Positions 16,528-23,877 of a stretch of DNA of 35,680 bases are shown here, one piece after another. Within the stretch, counting starts at the first letter, position 1, and each line of letters begins with the position of its first letter. Origin of the DNA: Thiothrix caldifontis (GTDB lineage Bacteria > Pseudomonadota > Gammaproteobacteria > Thiotrichales > Thiotrichaceae); NCBI RefSeq assembly GCF_900107695.1, contig NZ_FNQP01000032.1, positions 1 through 35,680 on the forward strand. The letters run 5' to 3'. The notes below the pieces were generated by a model. It saw nothing but the letters and a program-made list of their open reading frames with translations. It was not told the DNA's origin and made no database searches. The position numbers and the translations under genes are program-made.

Positions 16528-17316
16528 TTAACCAGCATACAGGCCGTAGTCGTAATCCAGAATCAACGGCGCATGGTCAGAAAAACGCTCATCCTTGTAG
16601 ATGGATGCCGCTGCGACCTTGCCTTTGAGGGAGGGAGTAAGAATCTGGTAATCAATCCGCCAGCCGACGTTTTTTGCCCACGCCTGCCCACGGTTCGACC
16701 ACCAGGTATACTGTTCGGCTTCCTGATTCACCTCCCGGAAACCGTCCACAAAACCCAATTCATTGAACAGCTTGTCTAACCAAGCGCGTTCTTCCGGCAA
16801 GAAACCGGAATTTTTCACATTGCCCTTCCAGTTTTTAATGTCGATATTCTGATGCGCAATGTTCCAGTCACCACAAATCACCAAGTCGCGCCCATCCGCC
16901 TGCATTTGCACCAGCAACGGCAAAAAATAATCCATGCAACGGTATTTGGCTTGCTGACGCTCCTCCCCCGACGAACCTGACGGCAAATACAAGGAAATCA
17001 CGCTCAGATTGCCGAAACGCGCTTCAATATAACGCCCTTCCGCATCAAACTCGGCATTACCCATGCCGCTAATCACCGCATCCGGCTCAGTACGGGCATA
17101 GATTGCCACCCCGCTATAGCCCTTTTTTTCGGCATCATGGTAATAGCAATGATAGCCTTCAGGAAAAAACACGGCGCGGTCTGCTTCCAACTGGTGAATT
17201 TGTGCCTTGGTTTCTTGGATGCACACCACATCCGCCTGCTGCTGCTTCATCCAAGCGAAGAAGCCTTTTTTTGCAGCAGAACGGATACCGTTGGTATTAG
17301 CGGAGATTATTTTCAT
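16528..17316 (-). CDS. xth: Exodeoxyribonuclease III (AP endonuclease)
   Basis: The 262-residue protein of the exonuclease III family repairs abasic sites and trims 3' blocked ends of DNA. Diagnostic segments are [18 protein letters not shown] at the start, VCIQETKA (metal-binding Glu), [13 protein letters not shown] (Asp and Asn of the active site) and the C-terminal [11 protein letters not shown] with the catalytic Asp-His. The start at 17316 is chosen because family members begin MKIIS, and its ATGA overlaps the argF stop by 4 bases; an upstream in-frame start would extend well into argF. It is the third gene of an argD-argF-xth operon. Confidence 0.95.
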   Translation of the reverse strand: MKIISANTNGIRSAAKKGFFAWMKQQQADVVCIQETKAQIHQLEADRAVFFPEGYHCYYHDAEKKGYSGVAIYARTEPDAVISGMGNAEFDAEGRYIEARFGNLSVISLYLPSGSSGEERQQAKYRCMDYFLPLLVQMQADGRDLVICGDWNIAHQNIDIKNWKGNVKNSGFLPEERAWLDKLFNELGFVDGFREVNQEAEQYTWWSNRGQAWAKNVGWRIDYQILTPSLKGKVAAASIYKDERFSDHAPLILDYDYGLYAG

Positions 17317-18254
17317 GCCGCGTCGGAAGTACCTGCCGGAAACCCACACACCAGCACTTCCAGCAATGCTTTTTGCGCGTGCAAGCGGTTTTCCGCCTCA
17401 TCCCAAACCACGCTTTGTGCGCCATCCATGACATCTGCCGCCACTTCCAGCCCACGATAGGCCGGTAGGCAGTGCATGAAAATCGCATCCGGTGTTGCTA
17501 GTTGCATCATCTCGGTGGTGACTTGATAGCCAGCAAACGCAGCTTCACGGATTTTCTTTTCCGCCTCCTGCCCCATGCTTGCCCAAGTATCCGTCACCAC
17601 CACTTCTGCACCTTTAACCGCCTCATTGGGTTCACGGAAAAACGTCACTGAACCTGCTGTTGCTGCGACCACATCCGCATCCGGGTCATAACCTTCAGGG
17701 CACGCTACATTCAGATGGAAACCAAACAGCTTGGCAGCCTCCATCCACGAATGGCACATATTATTGCCATCGCCAATCCACGCCACGGTTTTGCCATTGG
17801 GCAAACCGCGCTGTTCCATCCACGTCATCATGTCCGCCAGCAATTGACAGGGGTGGTATTTATCCGTCAATGCATTGATCACCGGCACACGGGAATGCGC
17901 CGCGAACAACTCCACTTTTTCTTGCTCAAAGGTGCGAATCATCACCACATCCACCATGCGCGAAATGACACGGGCGGAATCTTCAATCGGTTCACCGCGC
18001 CCCAATTGGGTATCGTTCGGTGACAGAAACATGGAATGTCCGCCCAATTGCGTCATCCCCGCCTCAAACGAGACGCGAGTACGGGTGGAAGATTTTTCAA
18101 AAATCATTGCCAAGGTGCGCAAATGCAGCGGCTCATACGTCTCGCCACGTTTCCACATGGCTTTGAGTTGAATCGCCCGCCCAATGAGTGCGTGCAATTC
18201 CACCGGAGTAAAATCGGATAAAGTCAGAAAGTGTCTGACAGGTTTAGTATTCAT
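17313..18254 (-). CDS. argF: Ornithine carbamoyltransferase
   Basis: ArgF transfers a carbamoyl group from carbamoyl phosphate to ornithine, forming citrulline in arginine synthesis. The 313-residue protein carries the carbamoyl-phosphate site [10 protein letters not shown] (about residues 54-63), the [13 protein letters not shown] segment, and the HCLP motif near the C-terminus that binds ornithine. The length is normal for the anabolic enzyme. Its ATG overlaps the argD stop, and its own stop overlaps the xth start, both by 4 bases, so translation of the three genes is coupled. Confidence 0.97.
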   Translation of the reverse strand: MNTKPVRHFLTLSDFTPVELHALIGRAIQLKAMWKRGETYEPLHLRTLAMIFEKSSTRTRVSFEAGMTQLGGHSMFLSPNDTQLGRGEPIEDSARVISRMVDVVMIRTFEQEKVELFAAHSRVPVINALTDKYHPCQLLADMMTWMEQRGLPNGKTVAWIGDGNNMCHSWMEAAKLFGFHLNVACPEGYDPDADVVAATAGSVTFFREPNEAVKGAEVVVTDTWASMGQEAEKKIREAAFAGYQVTTEMMQLATPDAIFMHCLPAYRGLEVAADVMDGAQSVVWDEAENRLHAQKALLEVLVCGFPAGTSDAA

Positions 18255-19444
18255 GAAGGTCTCTCTCCAGCAGCGGGATGCAAAAATGCCTGCACCAATT
18301 CACTGACCATAGTTATTATTTGATCCGCTTGCGCATCGGTAATGATTAATGGCGGTAACAAGCGGATAACATTGCCAGCGGTAACATTGATCAACATGCC
18401 TCTCTCCAGAGCCTGTTTCACCAATTCACCGCAATCACGCTCCAGTTCCACCCCAATCATCAAGCCTTTGCCACGAATATCGCGCACCCCTGTCACACCC
18501 GTGAGTTTTTCACGGAATTGTGACAGAAAATATTCACCTAATTCTGCCGCCCGTGCGGTCAGATTATCGTGTTCCATTACCTCAATCACGGCACGCGCCG
18601 CACGGCACGCCAGCGGATTACCACCAAACGTTGAGCCATGATTGCCGGGGCCAAACACATTGACCGCCTTGCCAGCGGCTAAACACGCACCAATCGGCAC
18701 ACCGTTGCCAAGTGCTTTTGCCAGCGTCATGACATCGGGTTGAATCTTACTGTGTTGAAAAGCAAACCACGTGCCAGTACGCGCCATACCTGCTTGGATT
18801 TCATCCACCATCAGCAACCAATCGTGCTGATCACAGATAGCACGTAAGCGTGGCAGGTAATCAGCGGCAGGAATACGAATCCCGCCTTCGCCTTGCACTG
18901 GTTCGACCAAGACCGCCACGATATTGGAGTTGCTTGCCATTGCCGCAACCGCATCCGCATCGCCGTATTCGACGCGCACGAACCCTTCCACTAACGGGGC
19001 AAAGCCTGCTTGTGCCTTCGGGTTGCCAGTCGCGGTAACGGTTGCCATGGTGCGCCCGTGAAACGCATTGCTCATCACAATAATGGTGGGGACTGCCACA
19101 CCTTTATTGTGACCGTACAAACGCGCAATTTTAATCGCCGCTTCGTTTGCTTCCGCACCGGAATTTCCGAAGAAAACGTTATCGAAACCCGACAACGCAC
19201 ACAGCTTTTCTGCCAACGCTTGCTGGTGTTCAATTTGGTAGAGATTCGAGGTATGCAGCAATTCATGGGCTTGCGCACAAATCGCATCCGCCACTTCGCG
19301 TCGCGCATGACCTACGTTACACACGGAAATGCCGCTGAGGGCATCCAAGTATTGTTTGCCTGCGGTATCCCACAGGAAAGCACCTTCGCCTTTCGCGAAA
19401 GTGACGGGCAAACGTGCATACGTCGGCATTACTGCATTGGTCAC
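18251..19444 (-). CDS. argD: Acetylornithine aminotransferase
   Basis: ArgD is a class III PLP-dependent aminotransferase converting N-acetylglutamate semialdehyde to N-acetylornithine; in many bacteria it also serves lysine synthesis. The 397-residue protein shows the [13 protein letters not shown] phosphate-binding segment, VEPVQGEGG, the [12 protein letters not shown] metal-like motif with the PLP-interacting Asp, and the PLP lysine in [12 protein letters not shown]. Translation starts at a GTG with GGAGG 7 bases upstream; no ATG is better placed. It is the first gene of argD-argF-xth, behind a near-consensus promoter and a leader hairpin. Confidence 0.96.
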   Translation of the reverse strand: MTNAVMPTYARLPVTFAKGEGAFLWDTAGKQYLDALSGISVCNVGHARREVADAICAQAHELLHTSNLYQIEHQQALAEKLCALSGFDNVFFGNSGAEANEAAIKIARLYGHNKGVAVPTIIVMSNAFHGRTMATVTATGNPKAQAGFAPLVEGFVRVEYGDADAVAAMASNSNIVAVLVEPVQGEGGIRIPAADYLPRLRAICDQHDWLLMVDEIQAGMARTGTWFAFQHSKIQPDVMTLAKALGNGVPIGACLAAGKAVNVFGPGNHGSTFGGNPLACRAARAVIEVMEHDNLTARAAELGEYFLSQFREKLTGVTGVRDIRGKGLMIGVELERDCGELVKQALERGMLINVTAGNVIRLLPPLIITDAQADQIITMVSELVQAFLHPAAGERPS

Positions 19445-19488
19445 GGCAAAACCTCCAAAAAATCCGCCACAATAGCCATAAATGCGAA

Positions 19489-19514
19489 AGGCAGCCCAGA
19501 CAGGCTGCCTTTGC
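19489..19514 (-). promoter_or_regulatory. Leader hairpin in the argD 5' untranslated region
   Basis: On the minus strand AAAGGCAGCC and GGCTGCCTTT form a perfect 10-base stem around a short TGTCTG loop, a few bases after the expected transcription start of the argD promoter and about 45 bases before the start codon. It is not directly followed by a T-run, so it is more likely an mRNA-stabilising or regulatory structure than a simple terminator, though it could also terminate transcripts from upstream. Confidence 0.55.
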
Positions 19515-19527
19515 GAGAAAGCGAAAG

Positions 19528-19556
19528 ACTATAGGGAAAGCGTTTCTACTTGTCAA
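19528..19556 (-). promoter_or_regulatory. argD-argF-xth promoter
   Basis: Minus strand: -35 TTGACA (19551-19556, perfect), 17-base spacer, -10 TATAGT (19528-19533, 5 of 6). Transcription should begin near 19520, giving a leader of about 75 bases that contains the hairpin at 19489-19514. A palindrome CACTAAATTAGTG (19558-19570) sits just upstream of the -35. Confidence 0.8.
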
Positions 19557-19557
19557 T

Positions 19558-19570
19558 CACTAAATTAGTG
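19558..19570. promoter_or_regulatory. Palindrome next to the argD -35, candidate operator
   Basis: CACTAAATTAGTG is symmetric except for its central base and abuts the -35 of the argD promoter. A+T-rich dyads of this type resemble ArgR half-sites only loosely (ArgR boxes are about 18 bases, TNTGNATWWWWATNCANA), so a regulator cannot be named. Confidence 0.35.
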
Positions 19571-19642
19571 CGTTGTCAAGGGCTAAATGTACCTGTTGAA
19601 AATCCATTCAACGCATTTCGACAATTAGCGGGCTGGAACGCC

Positions 19643-20200
19643 TCAGTTTTGCGTCTGTGTTTTAAGCGCCTCGGTAATACGGCTGTTCATATCCCCTGCT
19701 TTGATACCAAGTTTTAACCGTGCCTCGGCAGCAAGGCGAGCTTTCTCTGCATCTGAAGCAGCTTGCTTGCCACTTTCCTGGTTTTTACGCTCCTGTTCTT
19801 TGAGATTCTTGTAAATCTCATCACTTTGGCGTCGGATGCGCTGTTGCTGATCATAAAAGATCAACCCTTCCCTGTAACCTTTGTTGAAAGGTTCCGCCAA
19901 ACTTGGCTTGTCACATAGCTTGCCGAGGAAAGGGCCTCGTCTTCCAACTGCCTTGCCATTGTCGTAGGTACAGAAAGCTTTCTCCCCCCGGTCATAACCC
20001 CGCAGATACAGCCCCTTGTTGGGGGTGATGCCCACTTTGCCACAATCTTGACCGTAAGACGCTAACAGGCTGTCACGTCCAGCCATGGCGTCGGCATAAC
20101 CCAATTGTTCCCAATCGGCGGTTTTACATTCCTCTGGTTGTATGGATGCACAAGACACCAACACCAGCCCCAATCCCATGATCAGCATAACTTGTTTCAT
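19643..20200 (-). CDS. DUF2799 family lipoprotein
   Basis: The 185-residue protein has a lipoprotein signal ending LVSC (Cys17), so it should be membrane-anchored in the periplasm. The mature part begins with CKTADWEQLGYADAMAGR and GYDRGEKAFCT, the cysteine- and Gly-Tyr/Asp-rich pattern of DUF2799 proteins, and ends in a charged coiled-coil-like helix (about 115-160). Function is unknown for the family. The ATG at 20200 has AAGGAG 7 bases before it; a GTG two codons upstream overlaps that site. It lies downstream of the secreted TPR gene on the same strand after a gap of about 70 bases. Confidence 0.8.
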   Translation of the reverse strand: MKQVMLIMGLGLVLVSCASIQPEECKTADWEQLGYADAMAGRDSLLASYGQDCGKVGITPNKGLYLRGYDRGEKAFCTYDNGKAVGRRGPFLGKLCDKPSLAEPFNKGYREGLIFYDQQQRIRRQSDEIYKNLKEQERKNQESGKQAASDAEKARLAAEARLKLGIKAGDMNSRITEALKTQTQN

Positions 20201-20272
20201 TGACACTCTCCTTTTGATAAAAGTCTCGCGCTTACGCCGTGTTAAGCGGGATGCAGTTAAATTGAATGACCA

Positions 20273-21361
20273 TTAGCGTTTGATGGAGCGGATGGCAGCG
20301 GCGCGTTTTTCCAGTGGTGCGGCCAAGGCTGCCCGGTCGGTCTTATTGTAAAGTTCAGCCAGGTTTTCAAGGCTTGTGGCAACATCAGAGTGATTTTCCC
20401 CTAATCCCTTTTCCAAAATCGCCAAGGAGCGTTTATACAGCGGTTCTGCCTGCGCGTACTGACCTTGGTCATAATACAGTAGTGCAAGGTTGTTCAGGCT
20501 CGTGGCAACATAGGGATGACCTGCTCCCAATACCTTTTCCCCAATCGTTAGCGAACGCTTATACAGTGGTTCTGCCTGCGTATACTGACCTTGGTCTTTA
20601 TATAATCCCACAAGGTTGTTCAAGCTTGTCGCAACATCGGGATGGCTTGCCCCCAGCGCCTTTTCCAAAATCGCCAAGGAGCGTTTATACAGCGGTTCTG
20701 CCTGCGCGTACTGACCTTGGGTTCGGTATAACTCCGCAAGGTTACCCAAACTCTTGGCGACATCCAGGTGGCCTGCCCCCAGTGTTTTTTCACTAATTGC
20801 CAGCGAACGTTTATACAGCGGTTCTGCTTGCGCGTACTGACCTTGGGTTCGGTATAACTCCGCAAGGTTGTTCAAGCCTGTGGCGACATCCGGGTGGTCT
20901 GCCCCCAGTGCCTTTTCCAAAATTGCCAGTGAACGCTTGAACAGTGGTTCCGCTTGCGCATACTGACCTTGGGTTTGATATAACTTCGCAAGGTTACCCA
21001 AGCCTATAGCAACAGCAGGATGATCCGCTCCCAGTGCCTTTTCCCGAATCGCCAGCGAACGCTTGTACAGCGGTTCGGCTTGTGCGTACTGGCCTTGCGC
21101 ATAATAGAATCCCGCAAGGTTGTTCAAGCTCGTGGCAACATCAGGATCACTTTCCCCTGCATTCTTTTCGATTAGGGCCAGTGCCTTTTTCGCTACGACA
21201 ATGCCATCAGCGTAATGTCCTCCATCAAGCAGTTCTACGCTTTGCTTATTAAGCTGCTCCCATTCTGCATGGGTATCGGCTGCTGCAAAAACCGGGGATG
21301 TTCCCAGCAACAACAGCAATGCCAGTGCTATAGAGGGATTGATGCGTTTGTTCGTATTCAT
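20273..21361 (-). CDS. Secreted tetratricopeptide-repeat protein (kinesin-light-chain type)
   Basis: The 362-residue protein has an N-terminal signal peptide (about residues 1-27, ending FAAA) followed by about seven 42-residue TPR units of the TPR_10/TPR_12 type. Each contains the pattern SLNNLA-LY--QGQYAQAEPLYKRSLAI-EKALG. Units are nearly identical in DNA as well, implying recent expansion. Such repeats bind protein partners; no enzyme domain is present. The start codon is preceded only by a weak AGG. A second, broken copy of the gene lies at 22106-22607, and the upstream region of this gene is shared with that of the gene at 22604-23254. Confidence 0.85.
   Translation of the reverse strand: MNTNKRINPSIALALLLLLGTSPVFAAADTHAEWEQLNKQSVELLDGGHYADGIVVAKKALALIEKNAGESDPDVATSLNNLAGFYYAQGQYAQAEPLYKRSLAIREKALGADHPAVAIGLGNLAKLYQTQGQYAQAEPLFKRSLAILEKALGADHPDVATGLNNLAELYRTQGQYAQAEPLYKRSLAISEKTLGAGHLDVAKSLGNLAELYRTQGQYAQAEPLYKRSLAILEKALGASHPDVATSLNNLVGLYKDQGQYTQAEPLYKRSLTIGEKVLGAGHPYVATSLNNLALLYYDQGQYAQAEPLYKRSLAILEKGLGENHSDVATSLENLAELYNKTDRAALAAPLEKRAAAIRSIKR
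20373..21130 (-). repeat. Tandem 126-base repeats encoding the TPR units
   Basis: Within the TPR gene, blocks of 126 bases recur about six times, each carrying the near-identical core GCCTGCGCGTACTGACCTTG on the plus strand. The unit equals 42 codons, so gain or loss of a block keeps the reading frame. The boundaries given are approximate. This is coding repeat DNA, not a CRISPR array: repeats are in frame and no separate spacers exist. Confidence 0.8.
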
Positions 21362-21372
21362 TTGCTATACCT

Positions 21373-21489
21373 GACAGTTAATTCAAACCATGTGCCAGAT
21401 GCCATATGCCAACGGGAAAAGACACTCAGCCCCGTGACGGCAGCGCTATACACGGTTATACGTTCTGGAAGAAAAAAGGGGTTAAATGC
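21373..21489 (-). repeat. Intergenic repeat, copy A (upstream of intact TPR gene)
   Basis: About 117 bases, from AGTTAATTCAAACC to GAAAAAAGGGGTTAAATGC on the plus strand, match copy B at 23278-23396 with scattered differences, including the invariant cores GGGAAAAGACACTCAGCCCC and ATACGTTCTGGAAGAAAAAA. It lies directly upstream of the TPR start codon, so it may contain the promoter or leader. Confidence 0.75.
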
Positions 21490-21554
21490 ACTCACCTGAA
21501 TAGTAGTCCTTCACTCCCTATCCGCAAGGTAATCTCACCATGAATTGCCAGCGA

Positions 21555-21589
21555 GTGGCATCGCTATACACGGTTATATATTCTGGAAG
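21555..21589 (-). repeat. Intergenic repeat, partial copy C
   Basis: About 35 bases (GTGGCATCGCTATACACGG followed by TTATATATTCTGGAAG) match the central part of copies A and B. It lies just downstream of the zinc-ribbon membrane protein gene and is truncated on both sides. Confidence 0.6.
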
Positions 21590-21598
21590 CAGCCGTAC

Positions 21599-22042
21599 TC
21601 AACCGCCACCACCACCACCGCAGCCGCCAGCGCCACCGCAACCACCGTCACCACCTCCGAAGCCACCATCACCGCCGCCGCCATCGCCACTTGATTGGCT
21701 TACTGCTTGCCAGCCTGTATGCGAACACCTGTCACAACGGCATTCCTCTTGTAAACCATCCTCACTAAGTGTTCCTGTGGGATGGAAAACATTGCGGGTG
21801 CGGCAGGCTGGACAACGGTGATAATTCCAATAGGAATAGGCCATTAAGGCCGGAAACCATAAAACGATGAAACCAAATACGTGAACCGCTGATATATAAT
21901 GAGACAGGTAATTCGATATGCTTATTAGTAGCCATATCACCCCACTGACGGTCAGTAGCGCTGGCAAGCAGCCTCTGGCGTCCTCTATCGCTGCTATCAT
22001 GAACAAATAAACAAAAATCAGCACGAATGGCCACCACTCCAT
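21599..22042 (-). CDS. Membrane protein with zinc ribbon and glycine-rich tail
   Basis: The 147-residue protein has two to three N-terminal hydrophobic helices (about residues 5-20, 27-45 and 52-70). A zinc-ribbon-like cluster follows, CPAC (about 78-81) and ECRCDRC (about 99-105). The last 30 residues are almost only Gly, with Asp and Cys interspersed. I do not recognise a named family; similar glycine-rich tails end some TPM/YgcG-type membrane proteins. GGAG lies 9 bases before the ATG. It sits between the intact and the broken TPR gene on the same strand, and a partial copy of the intergenic repeat follows it. Confidence 0.6.
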   Translation of the reverse strand: MEWWPFVLIFVYLFMIAAIEDARGCLPALLTVSGVIWLLISISNYLSHYISAVHVFGFIVLWFPALMAYSYWNYHRCPACRTRNVFHPTGTLSEDGLQEECRCDRCSHTGWQAVSQSSGDGGGGDGGFGGGDGGCGGAGGCGGGGGG

Positions 22043-22105
22043 AGCAATCTACTCCCACAGTGATTCAACATTTGCTTACACAGTTTGTTTGACAGACTCT
22101 ACATT

Positions 22106-22607
22106 TCAGCGTTTGATAGCGCGGATAGCCGCAGCACGTTTTTCCAACGGCCCGGCCAAGGCTGCGCAGTCAGTCTGTTGGTAGAGTCCTACCAAGTTTT
22201 CAAGGCTCAATACGACATTAGTCTGTTGGTAGAGTCCCACCAAGTTTTCAAGGCTCAATACGACATTAGGATGATATGCCCCCAGTGCCTTTTCCCAAAT
22301 TGCCAACGCACATTGGTACAGCGGCTCCGCCTGCGCGTACTGACCTTGGTCTTGATATAATCCCGCCAAGTTGTTCAAGCTTTTGGCGACATCCGGGTGG
22401 TTTTCCCCCAGTTCCTTTTCCCGAATCGCCAGCGAACGTTTTAACAGTGGTTCTGCCAGTGCGTACTGGCCTTGCTCATGATACAGATTCGCAAGGTTGT
22501 TCAGGCTTATGGCGACATCCGGGTGGTTTTCTCCCCGTGCCTTTTCCTGAATCGCCAGTGAACAATGCCAGTACCATAGAGGGTTTGATGCGTTTGTTCG
22601 TCTTCAT
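22106..22607 (-). pseudogene. Second TPR protein gene, frameshifted
   Basis: The ATG at 22607 begins MKTNKRIKPSMVLALF, closely matching the start of the intact TPR protein (MNTNKRINPSIALALL). It then runs out of frame at GTTCACTGGCGATTC. The repeats continue in another frame as LAIQEKARGENHPDVAISLNN, down to the same C-terminal end (KRAAAIRAIKR). The junction looks like a deletion joining the signal-peptide region to the middle of a repeat at a shared TTC. Near the end, 48 bases are duplicated in tandem. The start overlaps the stop of the 216-residue gene by ATGA, so the ancestor was translationally coupled to it. Confidence 0.8.
22173..22268 (-). repeat. 48-base perfect tandem duplication inside TPR pseudogene
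   Basis: Positions 22173-22220 and 22221-22268 are the same 48 bases with one mismatch (CCTACC versus CCCACC). They encode the 16 residues NVVLSLENLVGLYQQT twice in frame. This is not a multiple of the 42-residue TPR unit and points to a recent slip or unequal exchange. Confidence 0.9.
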
Positions 22608-23254
22608 GGGTTAAGTGAAATGTTCCCTAAGTATGCACTTTGGTAATGAATACCCCACTCTCCATATGCGATTAACCTCAAGTCATGATCGTACTCCTTG
22701 ATTAACATCCAATTACCTAAATCACCTTGTGCACCTCCTGAAAAATGGTGCCAATTATCAATCTTTTGATGTTCAAAGTGCTCAAACTCAAATGTGTTAT
22801 GAACTATAGAATATGTTTCTTGAGTAACAGGGATTCGTTCAGTTGCCTGATTTAATTTAATGCAATCGATTACTTCAACCACGATCCAAGCATGGTTCTC
22901 TTCCTGTGTGAGGACTTTAACTACCTTGCATTTAACAAAAGCTGATAGATTAATTTCTTCAGGATGCTCATCCCAACCATCTAAACTAGATAGAACAGGT
23001 TTGTATAGTGTCCAAAATTCAGAATTCAAATCTTCGCAGAATACATAAGAGACATGCACTGCTCTGTTTTCGCCAACCTTTGGAGATCGTTTTGATATTG
23101 ACCAGAACTTTTTTTCATTCAGCGGTGGAATCGTATTCTCCTGTTCGCTCCACTCAATCACGTCATCGTAAGCCGAAATAACAAAATCCTCTAGCTGGCG
23201 AAATTCGTTTGCAGCAGCGTGACCACAAGTTGGACAAATAAAACTTATATTCAT
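22604..23254 (-). CDS. Hypothetical protein with N-terminal CPTCGH motif
   Basis: I do not recognise this 216-residue protein. It opens with ICPTCGH, so Cys7, Cys10 and His12 may be half of a zinc site. The remainder is acidic and aromatic (WSEQE, EFWTLYKPVL, WHHFSGGAQGDLGNW) with no signal peptide and no hydrophobic helix, suggesting a cytoplasmic protein. Base composition is richer in A+T than the core genes. It is preceded by intergenic repeat copy B and its stop overlaps the start of the frameshifted TPR gene (ATGA), so the two formed an operon. Function is unknown. Confidence 0.65.
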   Translation of the reverse strand: MNISFICPTCGHAAANEFRQLEDFVISAYDDVIEWSEQENTIPPLNEKKFWSISKRSPKVGENRAVHVSYVFCEDLNSEFWTLYKPVLSSLDGWDEHPEEINLSAFVKCKVVKVLTQEENHAWIVVEVIDCIKLNQATERIPVTQETYSIVHNTFEFEHFEHQKIDNWHHFSGGAQGDLGNWMLIKEYDHDLRLIAYGEWGIHYQSAYLGNISLNP

Positions 23255-23277
23255 GATAGAGTACCTGAGAAAGCATA

Positions 23278-23396
23278 ACAGTTAATTCAAACCGTGTGCT
23301 AGATGATGACATCGGCTAACGGGAAAAGACACTCAGCCCCGCCACGGCATCGCTATACATTGCTATACGTTCTGGAAGAAAAAAGGGGTTAAATGC
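23278..23396 (-). repeat. Intergenic repeat, copy B (upstream of the CPTCGH gene)
   Basis: About 119 bases matching copy A (21373-21489). It lies directly upstream of the CPTCGH protein gene, just as copy A lies upstream of the intact TPR gene. The most variable part is in the middle (GATGATGACATCGGC versus GATGCCATATGCC). Confidence 0.75.
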
Positions 23397-23406
23397 CTAA
23401 CGTCAA

Positions 23407-23877
23407 CTAATCTTGTCCATTGGGAAAAAAGTCAGCCCAAAGATCGTAACCGTGCGCACCAACCGTAACCAAAACCTCTTTGGTGAGCGAACCAGTCTTC
23501 ATAGCCTCTGCGACCAACTCAACGAACTTGCTGATGACAAGGTATTGGGCAATCACATATTGGTCATCCAGACTGTGGTCTTTGTATAGCTTGTCAGCAT
23601 GGTAGATTTTAAAATGCGCCTGTACAGCCTCTTAGCCCGTTAATATCCGCAACGAATCATCACAACGGTAATGCCCCAACCAGTCGGGGTCATCCATATC
23701 GAACCCGTTTTCATCATAAGCAAACGGCTGAAACCACCAAAGCTGCGGATTGGCTGAAAAAGCATTCATTGCCAAATACACCGCCTTAACGTCAAAATCA
23801 CGGCTGCACTTATCAATACAGTCATTGATTACCCCTAGAATTTCCTCTGGCAAATTGCTGAATTGATTGCCAATCAA
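23407..23877 (-). pseudogene. Hypothetical protein gene interrupted by an in-frame stop
   Basis: The frame begins with a TTG at 23877 that overlaps the ctaA stop by 4 bases (a TTG at 23910 inside ctaA is an alternative) and runs LIGNQFSNLPEEILGVI to DSLRILTG, then a TAA at 23632-23634. In the same frame the coding pattern resumes at once (EAVQAHFKIYHADKLYK) for about 74 more codons to a TAG at 23407-23409. So a gene of about 156 codons is split by one stop without a frameshift. The family is not recognised; the protein is acidic, with WWFQPFAYDENGFDMDD in the middle. It may be decaying or a sequencing error may have created the stop. Confidence 0.6.

Noticed and set aside
20373-21130. Regularly spaced repeats resembling a CRISPR array
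   Set aside because: The 126-base repeats are in frame, encode TPR units, vary within the unit and have no unique spacers or cas genes.
21540-21821. Proline-rich ORF on the plus strand (runs of Pro)
   Set aside because: It is the complement of the glycine-rich tail of the minus-strand zinc-ribbon protein and has no signal or domain.
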